Origin: Paraglaciecola sp.
GTDB taxonomy: Bacteria > Pseudomonadota > Gammaproteobacteria > Enterobacterales > Alteromonadaceae
DNA: 64,000 nucleotides
Assembly: GCA_009993955.1 (NCBI GenBank)
Contig: JAACSL010000006.1
Span: forward strand, 1-64,000
Direction of reading: 5' to 3'
Made by a program: the position numbers and the translations under genes. The notes below the pieces were generated by a model, which was given only the letters and a program-made list of their open reading frames with translations, did no database searches and had not been told where the DNA came from. Shown piece by piece: positions 1 through 8,759 of the stretch (within the stretch, counting starts at the first letter, position 1; every line of letters starts with the position of its first letter).

Positions 1-63
1 AGAAAGTGTCTCGGCTTTAAGCAACCTGTTGCAGTATTCAATGAATTACGCAAGGCTGCTTAA
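1..63 (+). mobile_element. 3' end of an IS30-family transposase (cut by window edge)
   Basis: The first 20 codons read RKCLGFKQPVAVFNELRKAA and then TAA. The R-K-C-L-G-F-K segment followed by a VF motif is the typical C-terminus of IS30-family DDE transposases. Only this tail is inside the window, so I cannot tell whether the element is intact. It transcribes toward the integron-type cassette that follows. Identification rests on a short but characteristic tail. Confidence 0.7.
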
Positions 64-105
64 TTTAGCGAGTGGTGCACTTCGGAGTTGAATTCGCGAT
101 TCATT
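64..105 (+). repeat. Probable right end of the IS30-type element
   Basis: Immediately after the transposase stop lies a segment containing GTGCACTTCGGAGTTGAATT (73-92). IS30-family terminal inverted repeats often lie this close to the transposase stop and have a similar character. The matching left end is outside the window, so the boundary is an inference and the exact end is not fixed. Confidence 0.35.
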
Positions 106-261
106 TAATTATGAAAAATGATTTGCACATGGTTTTTAATGGGAAGCGTAGTAAGTCTCATTAAATCTGGGGACCTTTTGTTTTTGTAATTGTTTCAATA
201 TGGGGCGATTTAAAACCTAAAATACGTAATAAAATCAAAAGGTAAGCACTGAAAATGACGG

Positions 262-319
262 AAGAAACAATCAAATCGAGCAGTTGCAAATGCGCTTTGC
301 TCGTTAATAAGCGTTATGC
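262..319 (+). repeat. Candidate attC-like site upstream of the cassette
   Basis: The segment ends in the core site GTTATGC (313-319). Before it, CGAGCA (277-282) can pair with TGCTCG (298-303) around a short loop, with partly complementary flanks (AAAC near 265-268 against the GTT of the core). This resembles a short attC folded on the bottom strand. The inverse core here is weak, so this site is less certain than the one at 752-829. If real, it belonged to a previous cassette whose body was probably removed by the IS30-type element to its left. Confidence 0.45.
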
Positions 320-823
320 GCAAATATGAATTTACAACGCTATAAAGTTAAATTAACTCCGCCAGGTTCAGGAGAAACAAAATTTGAGTTTCTAGGAACA
401 TGGATTGGGTTTGCTGGCATGCTGCTTATTTTTGCCAATATATCGCTGGCTGTAAGCGCAAAGTCTGCATTTGGTGCCTCTGTCGTATTTATTGGCGTGG
501 CCTATGGCTTGTATTGGTTTGCCACGCAAATAAGAATATTTTTGTATTTGCTCTGTTTGTTGGCTCTAGTATTCGCAGCTTTTTTTGGTGCAGCAGTATT
601 TTTAAATGATGTTGATTGCAATACAGTTATAAATACTTATCAACATAATCTCTGTGTTAGTAAACAAGCCACACCATTTTTTATCATGCTTTACCAAGTA
701 TCAATATTCTTCGTAGCGCTGTATTTTATAATCAGGTCTAAAAATAATGGCGCATAACAAAAAAATCATGGTGGGAATTTCACTCGCTGAAAAAGCGCTC
801 GTAAAATCCCCATATGTTAAGCG
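314..823 (+). mobile_element. Integron-type gene cassette (510 bp)
   Basis: A single ORF fills the segment between two core sites, G|TTATGC (cut after 313) and G|TTAATC (cut after 823). The cassette's own inverse core GCATAAC (752-758) is the exact reverse complement of GTTATGC, the sequence at its own left boundary. That relation is expected for a cassette that circularises by attC recombination. The ORF starts 12 bases after the left boundary and its stop overlaps the inverse core, as is typical of cassettes. No integrase gene is visible in the window, so this is either part of a larger array or an orphan cassette. Confidence 0.65.
326..757 (+). CDS. Small multi-pass membrane protein carried on the cassette
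   Basis: The protein has 143 residues and about four hydrophobic segments (near residues 25-45, 48-64, 70-92 and 117-137), with a short charged N-terminus and a basic C-terminus. I do not recognise the family. The reading frame begins just inside the cassette boundary and its TAA stop lies within the inverse core of the attC-like site, so the gene and the recombination sites form one unit. No clear ribosome-binding site precedes the ATG at 326. The gene is AT-richer than the flagellar genes to the right, in keeping with transfer. Function unknown; the topology alone does not suggest a role. Confidence 0.6.
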   Translation: MNLQRYKVKLTPPGSGETKFEFLGTWIGFAGMLLIFANISLAVSAKSAFGASVVFIGVAYGLYWFATQIRIFLYLLCLLALVFAAFFGAAVFLNDVDCNTVINTYQHNLCVSKQATPFFIMLYQVSIFFVALYFIIRSKNNGA

Positions 824-829
824 TTAATC
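752..829 (+). repeat. attC-like recombination site
   Basis: The inverse core GCATAAC (752-758) and core GTTAATC (823-829) flank an imperfect palindrome. TGGGAATTTCAC (772-783) faces GTAAAATCCCCA (801-812), and TCGC (784-787) lies near GCGC (795-798). The arms carry mismatches and unpaired bases rather than forming a perfect hairpin. An A-run separates the inverse core from the inner stem, like the unpaired spacer of attC sites. It lies exactly at the end of the small ORF. The imperfection and the absence of a 3' T-run argue against a simple terminator. Confidence 0.6.
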
Positions 830-1073
830 TCCGCTTTTTGTTTACAGCCAATAAATATTTGAACAAGTCTACTGCGAAATTATTCCTCACATTAGCTAAG
901 TCAGGGCATCCCTTAAGCATCTTCTTTTTGCTAGTAATGTTCGTTTACTGACCTAATCGGCTATGTCTTCCATTGGCACAAAGACGTAATACGAATTGCC
1001 TGGTTGCAAGTACCGCTATTCGTTTTGAAGGTAAATAAAACAGGCCTTATCCAACCTGACAATGCAGATAGCC
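830..1073. other. Non-coding stretch between cassette and maf gene
   Basis: With the attC-like site this gives more than 300 bases without a gene. I see no convincing ORF, RNA gene or second attC here. It could be the remnant of another cassette or the transition from accessory to core DNA. Confidence 0.4.
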
Positions 1074-4000
1074 CTATTTATTTAAGTTTTCACTCACTAC
1101 TGAGTCTATCTTGTCTTTAAATTGTTTTAGTTCGTCTTCGTTCATTAGTTTGTAGAGCAAATGTTTCATCTTAACTGGCTCAAACAATGCCATGGCTCGG
1201 CTACCACTAGTATTTTTAAATGCATAGCGGTGGCGATTATTGGCCGAGAATACACTGACATAAAAGAGGTGGTTATAGGCTATGTAGTCATCTGTCGGTA
1301 GGGCAAGCAACTGCTCGCCAAATACTGCTTTATCACAAGCCCTGTATTTGGGCAGAATGAGATCACAATGGTGGTTGCTAAACAGGGCGGTTATGACTAA
1401 ACGCGCCAAAAATATGGGGTTATCAAAAACACTTTCATGGGAGATAACAGGATTTTTTATGTAGCTAACACCCTCATAGTTAAACGGTATATCAGCCTCG
1501 GTTGATAACGTGATAAGCGTGTTTATTTTGCCCTTTTGGCGTGAAGCCACCGAGCAGTCAGGGTGGTGATAATAGACAAAATCACTTTGCTGCTGAATAT
1601 GCTCTGCTGCTTGCGACGAGACAAAGCTGACGTTTTTCAACCATGGAAACTGATCTTGAATGACAAATTTTGCACTCGCAACAAAAGTGGGGCTGTCGCT
1701 CACCACAAGCAGCGAGGCCGAGGCATAGTTTCTTTGTAAACTCTGCGTTTCCCGTTTAAGGATATTAAACGAAGAGGTGTCAAAACTCTCTACGCCTTCA
1801 AGTGATAACTGCTTTGTGATCTTTTGCAGGGTGGCTAACCATAGGGTTTTAGCTTGCTGATAGGCAGACGATACCTGGCCACTGCTGGTTTTTGCACTTT
1901 GCAGTTTAGAAAGCACGGCGTTGGCATAGTTTAAGGTGCCGTACAAATAATAGAACAATAATGAGCGACTGTTTTGGTAGGAGGCAAAGAGTAATTCTTT
2001 TTGTTTGTTCACTAACAATACGTCTTCATCACTGTTATCTAAGCTGTTTTCTACTAAGGCTTGCAAAGCGGCGAGTTCTTCAATTAACAATGGTTTGGAA
2101 AATTTACCATCAAATTTTTTGATAAATTTAGCATTGTGTGCAGTCGAAAAAACCGCTGTTTTAAAGGTAGTCATTGCCGCCGCTTTTTGGCTGGCGGTAG
2201 ACATAATTAACAAATTATCTACCCGCAACGGGTGGGTGACGGAAATTTTGGCGCCATCGCTGCAGTTATAAAACGTTTGTAACTTAAATTTTTTCAGGGT
2301 GACCTGTTCAATTATTTGTCTGGAAATTTTGAACTCATGTTTTGTATTAACTTTGGGACGGAAATTGCCCGGCACAATGAGGGAGGTATTATTGTTTTCC
2401 GCATAATCGAAGGTTTCTTGCCCATTTTCTTGGTAATAACCCGATGAACGCGAATGGTGATGTTTGACATCAACAAAACCTAAATCTACACCCATAAAAT
2501 AAATATGATTAAAACCCACCACACTGACTAAATTAGTAGCAAAGTTACTGACAGTGGGAAACGCGTGTTGCAATACTTCGAATGGATTTTGACCTAATAC
2601 ACTGGTCGCCGATACGGTGGAGGATTCTCCTTCCTTAAAGGCAATCAATACGTCTTTGTAAAGCTCACAGGTGTCTGGATGAATACCATTACACGATAAC
2701 AGTGTGATGTTTTTCAAATACGCCAAGTCATCAATTAGCACTGCCCAATCATAGGTGCTGCGGTTTTGTTCGATCTCGGCATGGAAGTCAGGCGTGATGC
2801 CATGTCGATGCAGTGCTTGCAGAGCGGTGCCACAGCTTATAATTATGGCTTGGGACTGCCATTCTTTAATGGCTTCAATCGATAGATCTAACGATGGTCC
2901 GTTGCCAACAATAAAAACCGGTACCTCTTTATCGTCATAGCTCAATTGTTTGGCGGGATCTTTGGTTAAAATCGGAATATTGCGTCTGAAGCCTTCTTTT
3001 GTATGGGCGATGCCATAGTAGGCGTGATCAAAATATTCGCCCATTGAGATCACAATTTGCAGCTGCTCACGTAATTGCGCAATGGCGATATTTAACGACG
3101 CGTTGTAATAACTTTGATAAAAATAGGTATTGTTGAGTACGTAGGGGCCAATGGAATGAAATTGACTCAATAAGTCTCTAAACAGGTGAGTACCGTCATC
3201 ACCGATATTTAAATAAATGCGCCCTTGATTGTCGTTGACTGTTGTAAAAATATGCGCCCAATCTATGGCAAAGAGCGAGGCATAAAAAAAATCGCTATTG
3301 GGTTCACAAATAAACAGTTTGTCTACTGAGTGATGCGTGAGAAGGCTCTCAAGTTGATAGCCCACACCTAGGCCAAATAAGATAATGGATTCGATTTTCT
3401 CAGGTAAGGCACCTACTTCATCTTCGGCGTCTTGCAATAACTTCTCGGTTTCTTTGACAAATTGATAATGTAAATAGTGCGCCAGTTTTGTGCCTCTATA
3501 ACCGAGGATCAAACCGTCTTTGTGGGGTTGCTCGTTATAGTTTTCGTAATTTAATAAACAATCATGCTTCGAGTTATCGCTGTACCAAGGGGTAAGGGAA
3601 TCTGCCTTGATAAGATTTATGTGTTGTTGACTATTTTCAACGGGCAGCCAAATTTGAGCTTGGTAGTCTTTAAATTCTTCGTGAATGTTTGGAAAATATT
3701 TCGCTAGGGCGGCTAAATTACGCTGAAATAAAGAAGATTCTTGCGAGCAGCTGCTATAAGCCGCGATATCGACAGAGGGTGTCCAGGTTGGAAGATAATG
3801 ATGGTAATGTTCATTAAAACTAAACGAAATGCCATTTTCCCTCAGTTCACTCCAAGACTTGCCCGCCAGATCTTTGACGATACTGTTAAACACAGGGTGG
3901 TTGTAATGTTTGTAAACATGGAAGTGATTGATGTGCTCAAACTCCACCAACTCATCAATATCGGCTACAAGATTGCGCCCGTCTTTTTCAATCTGCAAAA

Positions 4001-4607
4001 ATAATTTGGTGCCTTTTTGTTTGGCTAATTGAAATATTTCATGCCATTTAGCCACTAACACTGAGCAATGGAAATATTGAATTTCTGGCTCATAAATAAT
4101 CATGCAGTTGATGGATTTTTGTTCCATTAGCGCCAGTATGTGGGTGGCCAATCCACAACCTAACACCACCAAACAGTCAATCTGGGAGGGGGCAGGCGCA
4201 TAGGCTGCATACTGTTGATAAGCCCTTGAATTTTTAAAGTAGTCTGGCGCGTGAGTATTGGCAGCCGGATCCTCTGGTGTACTGGTGGGCTTGCCATCCA
4301 ATTTTACCAATGGGGCATGGGCGTTAAAGTCATCAACTTGTTTGAGGATCTCCTCTCTTGGATGGAATCCATATAGGGTTCTACCTACGCCATAATCAAC
4401 AACATTGATCTCACCAAATTTATTACAAAATAAAGAATAATTTTGTAGATTCGGCTTTTGGATTAAGGGCAGCAAGGAAGGAATATTACGGGTAAAACTG
4501 TTTATGTTGTCTTTTTGACAAGTCAGAATGTGCTGGGCTAACTGTGCTTCTAATACTTGTTGTTTTTCTTCATCTTTTTCGATGTGCAGGCGAATATTTT
4601 TTAGCAT
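1074..4607 (-). CDS. Motility accessory factor (Maf/DUF115), flagellin glycosyltransferase-like, with duplicated N-domain
   Basis: This 1177-residue protein carries the DUF115/Maf core with the motif VFIVGNGPSLDLS around residues 564-576. Maf proteins are thought to transfer nonulosonic (pseudaminic/legionaminic-type) sugars to flagellin in the cytoplasm. The Rossmann-like N-terminal domain appears twice: VVLGCG with a downstream IIYEPE (about 147-172), and ILFGLGVGY with a downstream FICEPN (about 409-436). Each is followed by a W-x-x-IF segment. Typical Maf proteins are about 600-700 residues, so this one is nearly double, with a long C-terminal region (about 770-1177) that I cannot assign. 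The next conserved target to the right is the flagellin gene, which supports the role. No strong ribosome-binding site is seen at the ATG at 4607. The sugar and the exact transfer activity are inferred. Confidence 0.75.
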   Translation of the reverse strand: MLKNIRLHIEKDEEKQQVLEAQLAQHILTCQKDNINSFTRNIPSLLPLIQKPNLQNYSLFCNKFGEINVVDYGVGRTLYGFHPREEILKQVDDFNAHAPLVKLDGKPTSTPEDPAANTHAPDYFKNSRAYQQYAAYAPAPSQIDCLVVLGCGLATHILALMEQKSINCMIIYEPEIQYFHCSVLVAKWHEIFQLAKQKGTKLFLQIEKDGRNLVADIDELVEFEHINHFHVYKHYNHPVFNSIVKDLAGKSWSELRENGISFSFNEHYHHYLPTWTPSVDIAAYSSCSQESSLFQRNLAALAKYFPNIHEEFKDYQAQIWLPVENSQQHINLIKADSLTPWYSDNSKHDCLLNYENYNEQPHKDGLILGYRGTKLAHYLHYQFVKETEKLLQDAEDEVGALPEKIESIILFGLGVGYQLESLLTHHSVDKLFICEPNSDFFYASLFAIDWAHIFTTVNDNQGRIYLNIGDDGTHLFRDLLSQFHSIGPYVLNNTYFYQSYYNASLNIAIAQLREQLQIVISMGEYFDHAYYGIAHTKEGFRRNIPILTKDPAKQLSYDDKEVPVFIVGNGPSLDLSIEAIKEWQSQAIIISCGTALQALHRHGITPDFHAEIEQNRSTYDWAVLIDDLAYLKNITLLSCNGIHPDTCELYKDVLIAFKEGESSTVSATSVLGQNPFEVLQHAFPTVSNFATNLVSVVGFNHIYFMGVDLGFVDVKHHHSRSSGYYQENGQETFDYAENNNTSLIVPGNFRPKVNTKHEFKISRQIIEQVTLKKFKLQTFYNCSDGAKISVTHPLRVDNLLIMSTASQKAAAMTTFKTAVFSTAHNAKFIKKFDGKFSKPLLIEELAALQALVENSLDNSDEDVLLVNKQKELLFASYQNSRSLLFYYLYGTLNYANAVLSKLQSAKTSSGQVSSAYQQAKTLWLATLQKITKQLSLEGVESFDTSSFNILKRETQSLQRNYASASLLVVSDSPTFVASAKFVIQDQFPWLKNVSFVSSQAAEHIQQQSDFVYYHHPDCSVASRQKGKINTLITLSTEADIPFNYEGVSYIKNPVISHESVFDNPIFLARLVITALFSNHHCDLILPKYRACDKAVFGEQLLALPTDDYIAYNHLFYVSVFSANNRHRYAFKNTSGSRAMALFEPVKMKHLLYKLMNEDELKQFKDKIDSVVSENLNK

Positions 4608-4817
4608 GATGACAACATGTTTCTCTTAGGTTGAATGTGGCGAGCAAGAATCAAGCCGAGGCAACAATAAATAAGATGTAGATGAGTCTACCGAAGCCCT
4701 TGGATAAAAAACAGTAGGCTTTACTGACTTCTGCTTTATTACCACTCCTTGGTTACATGGCATCAATTGCTAATCAATAGACTGATAAATCGGGTAGCCA
4801 CAAACTTTTGCCTGCCC

Positions 4818-6041
4818 TTACATCACTTGGTTGCGACCCGCTTGTTTAGCTTGATACAGGGCTTGGTCAGCCTGCTGAATTAAATCAGCAGCGGTAATAT
4901 CTAAATGCCCTTCGTTGCAAGCAATACCAGCGCTGAGGGTCAAGGTGTTTGTGGCGGGCAACAAAGAACCCTTATGTTCAAATTGCAACGCGGTTAATGC
5001 CGATAGCAAGGCTTGAACAAGGTGTTTAGCACGGGGGTAAGTGGCATTGGGTAAAATCACCGCAAATTCTTCACCACCGTAACGCGCAACAAAATCACCA
5101 CCGCGATTAAAGGTTTTGCTCAACAGCTCTGCTACTTTTTGCAAACATTCGTCACCAGCTTGATGGCCATATAAATCATTGTATTGTTTAAAATAATCGA
5201 TATCGATTAGCACCAAACTGACAGCTTGTGCACTACGACATGCCCGGCGCAACTCGGCATCAAGCTGGTGGTCAAAAAACCGTCGATTGGCTAAGCCGGT
5301 TAAGGCGTCTTGGCGTGATAGGGCCAATAACTGCTTTTGTATTTTACTGCGTTCATCGATTTCTTCACTCAATTGGACATTCAAGGCCACAGATTGTTTG
5401 ATGATGCGATTTACCGGCATGAGTGCGCGCACAATCACGACACTGTAAAGCATCACAGCCAGCGCTAAACCTACATTGAAACTACCACCCACCACCAGCA
5501 AGGCGATAAAACCTGGCACCACAATAGGCATAAAAAATGCGAACAATTCTTTTAAGTTAGCGGCATAACCCACTACCGCACAGGCACTTAAGCCAGTCAT
5601 CCATATCACCGCGAGGGCACTATTTATGGGCACATCTTGCAGGATCAAAATGACCCAAACGATGGCGTAAATACTGGCTTGCAAGATGGACTGTAGGGCA
5701 AACATGTTGTCCCAAAAAAGTCGCCGTTGATCACTGCGTTTATAACGTAAAAAAGTGAAATAACGCCATGCGGCCAACACGAGGGTGCTTGTTAACCAAT
5801 ACACCTTAAAACTCAGACTAAGTTCACTCCAAAAACTCCATAGCGCTAAACACGTTGCAAGAGGATGAGCTATCACTAAGGTCTTGGTCTGTCGATACAA
5901 ACTATCGACTTGTTCTGCATATATCTGCTGATTGCGCATTGAGGCATCCAAGGTACGACTTTGGCAAAACGAATTTGACAAAAAGGCTGCAATAAAAATG
6001 AAGACAGAGTATATCGTTGTTCGTTTGCCACCACCACGCAT
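4818..6041 (-). CDS. Membrane-bound diguanylate cyclase (GGDEF)
   Basis: The C-terminal half is a GGDEF domain with the active-site signature RYGGEEFAVILP, a preceding IDIDYFKQYND metal-binding segment, and an inhibitory-site RxxD (RGGD) five residues before GGEEF. It should therefore be an active, product-inhibited cyclase making cyclic di-GMP from two GTP. The N-terminal part has about five or six membrane segments of no named sensor type that I recognise. The longest ORF starts at 6041, but a start at 5939 (MRNQQ) may be the real one, because the first 34 residues look like an extension and neither start has a strong ribosome-binding site. It sits between the maf gene and flagellin, so control of motility is a reasonable inference. 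No EAL domain is present. Confidence 0.85.
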   Translation of the reverse strand: MRGGGKRTTIYSVFIFIAAFLSNSFCQSRTLDASMRNQQIYAEQVDSLYRQTKTLVIAHPLATCLALWSFWSELSLSFKVYWLTSTLVLAAWRYFTFLRYKRSDQRRLFWDNMFALQSILQASIYAIVWVILILQDVPINSALAVIWMTGLSACAVVGYAANLKELFAFFMPIVVPGFIALLVVGGSFNVGLALAVMLYSVVIVRALMPVNRIIKQSVALNVQLSEEIDERSKIQKQLLALSRQDALTGLANRRFFDHQLDAELRRACRSAQAVSLVLIDIDYFKQYNDLYGHQAGDECLQKVAELLSKTFNRGGDFVARYGGEEFAVILPNATYPRAKHLVQALLSALTALQFEHKGSLLPATNTLTLSAGIACNEGHLDITAADLIQQADQALYQAKQAGRNQVM

Positions 6042-6189
6042 AGCAAGTGCTAACAGGCGATTTTGTGTATTATTGACGGATTAGGTATGCTGCAGATAGC
6101 CTTGGTATCAGAATCTATCACTAACATTGTCTGGCGGTTTTTCAATCTGTTCGAGACTCTGCTAAACTAAGCGAAAATTGGAGGGGCGT

Positions 6190-6993
6190 ATGATCAACCT
6201 TAATACAAATTCTAATGCATCGTTGTTGTCACAAGTTCAACAGAAGCAAGAGTCAATTCTCGAAAAGTTAGCCTCTGGTAAACGGATTAACAGTGCTGCA
6301 GATGGCGCCGCCGCGCAACAAATCATTGATCGCTTAACTTCGCAGGTAGAAGGCAATCGCCAAGCCATTTCCAATAGCTTTGACGGTATTTCTTTGGCTC
6401 AGGTAGCTGAGGGCGGATTGGCGGGCATTAATAATGATGTTAATCGTATTCGGGAACTCTCTGTGCAAGCGGGCAACGGTTTATTGACAGACGGTGATCG
6501 CAAGTCCCTGCAAGCTGAGGTGTCGCAGCTGCAGCAAAATATCCAACAAACCATCAAACAAACTGAATTTGCCGGTAAACCCTTATTAAGTGGCAATGGC
6601 AGTATTGATTTTCAGGTAGGGGCCAATGCTGGCCAAAAAATTGGCGTACAGACCCAAGATGTTGCAAGTCGTTTAAGTGACATCCTGAATGTGGATTTAA
6701 GCACCAGTCAAGGTGCCGCTGATGCCTTAGCCGCCAGTGATGCAGCATTAGACGTTGTTGGTGGTGCGCGGTCTGACTTAGGTGCAATCCAAAATCGCTT
6801 TGAGAGCGCGGCACGCAATCTTACTCAAGCCGATGTTAATGTTGCCGCTGCAAGAAGCCGGATCCAAGATACCGATTATGCGCAAGCCAGTGTAGAAAGA
6901 GCGTCTGCTGATATTTTGAGTCAAACAAGTTTGGCCGTACAAAGGCAGGCTAACCAGCAACAAGGTCAAGTATTAACGTTATTAAACGGCTAA
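6190..6993 (+). CDS. Short flagellin
   Basis: The protein has 267 residues. Its N-terminal D0/D1 helices (about 1-130, including LASGKRINSAADGAA) and C-terminal D1/D0 helices (about 185-267, ending LLNG) are of flagellin type, with only about 50 residues between them. The variable D2/D3 region is therefore essentially absent. The start at 6190 is chosen over the upstream in-frame ATG at 6178 because GGAGGGGC lies just before it. Export would use the FliP/Q/R-FlhA/B apparatus encoded to the right. It is the only flagellin in the window and lacks fliD/fliS beside it, so it may be one of several filament subunits. A strong terminator follows. No clear sigma-28 or sigma-54 promoter was found upstream. 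Confidence 0.85.
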   Translation: MINLNTNSNASLLSQVQQKQESILEKLASGKRINSAADGAAAQQIIDRLTSQVEGNRQAISNSFDGISLAQVAEGGLAGINNDVNRIRELSVQAGNGLLTDGDRKSLQAEVSQLQQNIQQTIKQTEFAGKPLLSGNGSIDFQVGANAGQKIGVQTQDVASRLSDILNVDLSTSQGAADALAASDAALDVVGGARSDLGAIQNRFESAARNLTQADVNVAAARSRIQDTDYAQASVERASADILSQTSLAVQRQANQQQGQVLTLLNG

Positions 6994-7006
6994 TCGGAGT
7001 TGATTT

Positions 7007-7037
7007 AAAAAAAGAGCAAGCACCTTGCTCTTTTTTT
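7007..7037 (+). terminator. Rho-independent terminator after flagellin
   Basis: A-run, GAGCAAG (7014-7020), a three-base loop, CTTGCTC (7024-7030), then seven Ts. The A- and T-runs extend the stem. It separates the flagellin transcript from flrA and can work in both directions. Confidence 0.85.
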
Positions 7038-7167
7038 ATGCCTGAATAATGCCAGGCTATATTCAGGTATTATGTGCCGCTGATAATATCTATTGCTATC
7101 CGTTTTTGAAACGTTAAAATCGTTGACATTACATTGACTTATAATAAGAAAAAGCATTGAGGAAGGC

Positions 7168-8604
7168 ATGAGCACAATAGCGATTATTAGTTCTGACGTC
7201 GGGAGAGCCAATAATCTTCGTACTATATTAACCTTCCTTGGCGAAAGCTGTACTTCGCTGACTTTTCAAAACGCGATGGCGAGTTTGAAGGGTGAATCAC
7301 ACAACCTTGCTGTGTTTGTTGATGCTGATCAAGCCGAACTTGCTTTGGATCTGAGTGAAAAATTCCCCGCTTTACCGTTTGTGTTTATTAATCCTCATGG
7401 TGATTTTGTCAGTGCCGGTAATGTCGTAGGTACATTAGTTGATCCTGTTACTTATCCAGCCTTGATGCAAGTGCTGCATCGATGCCAAGAATATCGGAAG
7501 CAACAGCCAACTGGCAGAACAACCGCCCAGCAGAAAAATGTGTTGTTTCGCAGCCTCGTAGGTAAAAGTACCCATATTCAACACGTACGGCATTTAATTG
7601 AACAAGTCGCCCCCACCGATGCCAACGTTTTGATACTAGGCGAGTCTGGTACCGGCAAAGAAGTCATTGCCCGTAATTTGCACTACTTGTCAAAACGCAG
7701 CGAAGCCATTTTCATCCCGGTAAATTGTGGGGCGATTCCCGGTGAATTGTTAGAAAGCGAATTGTTTGGTCATGAAAAAGGCGCCTTCACTGGCGCGGTT
7801 AATTCGCGAAAAGGACGTTTTGAATTGGCCGAGGGTGGCACATTATTTCTTGATGAAATAGGGGACATGCCGCTGCAAATGCAAGTTAAATTGTTGCGCG
7901 TATTGCAAGAGCGTACCTACGAGCGGGTAGGCGGCAACAAAGCCATAAAATGTGATGTACGCATAGTGGCAGCCACGCACCGAGACTTGGAAACCATGAT
8001 CGCTCAGGGCCAATTTCGTGAAGATCTTTATTATCGTCTGAATGTATTCCCCATCGAAAGCCCTGCGCTGCGTGAGCGCAAGGAAGATATCCCTTTGTTA
8101 TTACAGGAATTAATTTCACGCATGCAAGGGGACAATGCACAGATCCGTTTTACCGAAAATGCGTTGATATCCTTGATGGAGCATAATTGGGCGGGCAACG
8201 TACGTGAACTGTCCAACTTGGTTGAGCGCTTAATGATTTTGTTTCCTAACCAGCTCATCGATCTGCACGACTTGCCGCAAAAGTACCGACATTTAGATGT
8301 AGAGCCTTATACGCCGGATTATCCGCAAGAACTGCAAGAACGTGAAGCCATCAATGCTTTATTTGGTGAAAGCGCAGACCTTGATGACGATAGTCAAGAA
8401 AGTGAGTTTGACGGTCTCGGCAGTTCGACCTTGCCAGAAGAAGGTCTTAACCTGAAAGAATACATTTCTGACTTAGAAATTAGTCTGATCACTCAGGCGC
8501 TAGAACAACAAGATTGGGTGGTAGCACGAGCGGCAGATGTGTTGGGTATGCGCCGCACCACCTTGGTAGAGAAAATGCGCAAATACGATATTGGTAAAAC
8601 CTAA
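7168..8604 (+). CDS. flrA: Flagellar master regulator FlrA (FleQ-type sigma-54 activator)
   Basis: This 478-residue protein has a degenerate receiver-like N-terminus (about 1-110), an AAA+ sigma-54 interaction domain and a C-terminal Fis-type helix-turn-helix (about 450-475). Walker A is GESGTGKE at 158-165, the GAFTGA loop is at 205-210 and the Walker B is LFLDEI near 227. FlrA/FleQ activates the flrBC and other class II flagellar promoters with RpoN and is commonly controlled by cyclic di-GMP and FlhG. It is monocistronic, bounded by a terminator upstream and an inverted repeat downstream. GAGGAAGG before the ATG supports the start. Assignment is firm from domain order and position before flrB. 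Confidence 0.93.
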   Translation: MSTIAIISSDVGRANNLRTILTFLGESCTSLTFQNAMASLKGESHNLAVFVDADQAELALDLSEKFPALPFVFINPHGDFVSAGNVVGTLVDPVTYPALMQVLHRCQEYRKQQPTGRTTAQQKNVLFRSLVGKSTHIQHVRHLIEQVAPTDANVLILGESGTGKEVIARNLHYLSKRSEAIFIPVNCGAIPGELLESELFGHEKGAFTGAVNSRKGRFELAEGGTLFLDEIGDMPLQMQVKLLRVLQERTYERVGGNKAIKCDVRIVAATHRDLETMIAQGQFREDLYYRLNVFPIESPALRERKEDIPLLLQELISRMQGDNAQIRFTENALISLMEHNWAGNVRELSNLVERLMILFPNQLIDLHDLPQKYRHLDVEPYTPDYPQELQEREAINALFGESADLDDDSQESEFDGLGSSTLPEEGLNLKEYISDLEISLITQALEQQDWVVARAADVLGMRRTTLVEKMRKYDIGKT

Positions 8605-8624
8605 AAGTCGCTTTTTTATGTACA

Positions 8625-8644
8625 AGCGTCAGATGATTGACGCT
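8625..8644. repeat. Inverted repeat after flrA
   Basis: AGCGTCA (8625-8631) and TGACGCT (8638-8644) form a 7-bp hairpin with a six-base loop but no following T-run. It may be a weak terminator or an mRNA 3' structure for flrA. Confidence 0.4.
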
Positions 8645-8695
8645 CTATCCTTTGGTTTATTTCATTTAACTTATTGAAAAATAAATAAAAATTAC

Positions 8696-8712
8696 TTGGC
8701 ATGGCCTGTGCT
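8696..8712 (+). promoter_or_regulatory. Sigma-54 promoter of flrBC
   Basis: TTGGCATGGCCTGTGCT has the invariant GG (8698-8699) and GC (8710-8711) separated by exactly 10 bases, matching the -24/-12 consensus. It lies 48 bases before the flrB ATG, where FlrA-dependent transcription of flrBC is expected. Confidence 0.85.
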
Positions 8713-8759
8713 ATGTCTAGCTTGTGACTTTTTTGTCCAAGTTTTGACATGAGGTAAGT

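Noticed and set aside
7122-7145. TTGACA ... TATAAT pair before flrA as a sigma-70 promoter
   Set aside because: The spacer is only 11 bases, too short for a normal promoter; another start may exist.
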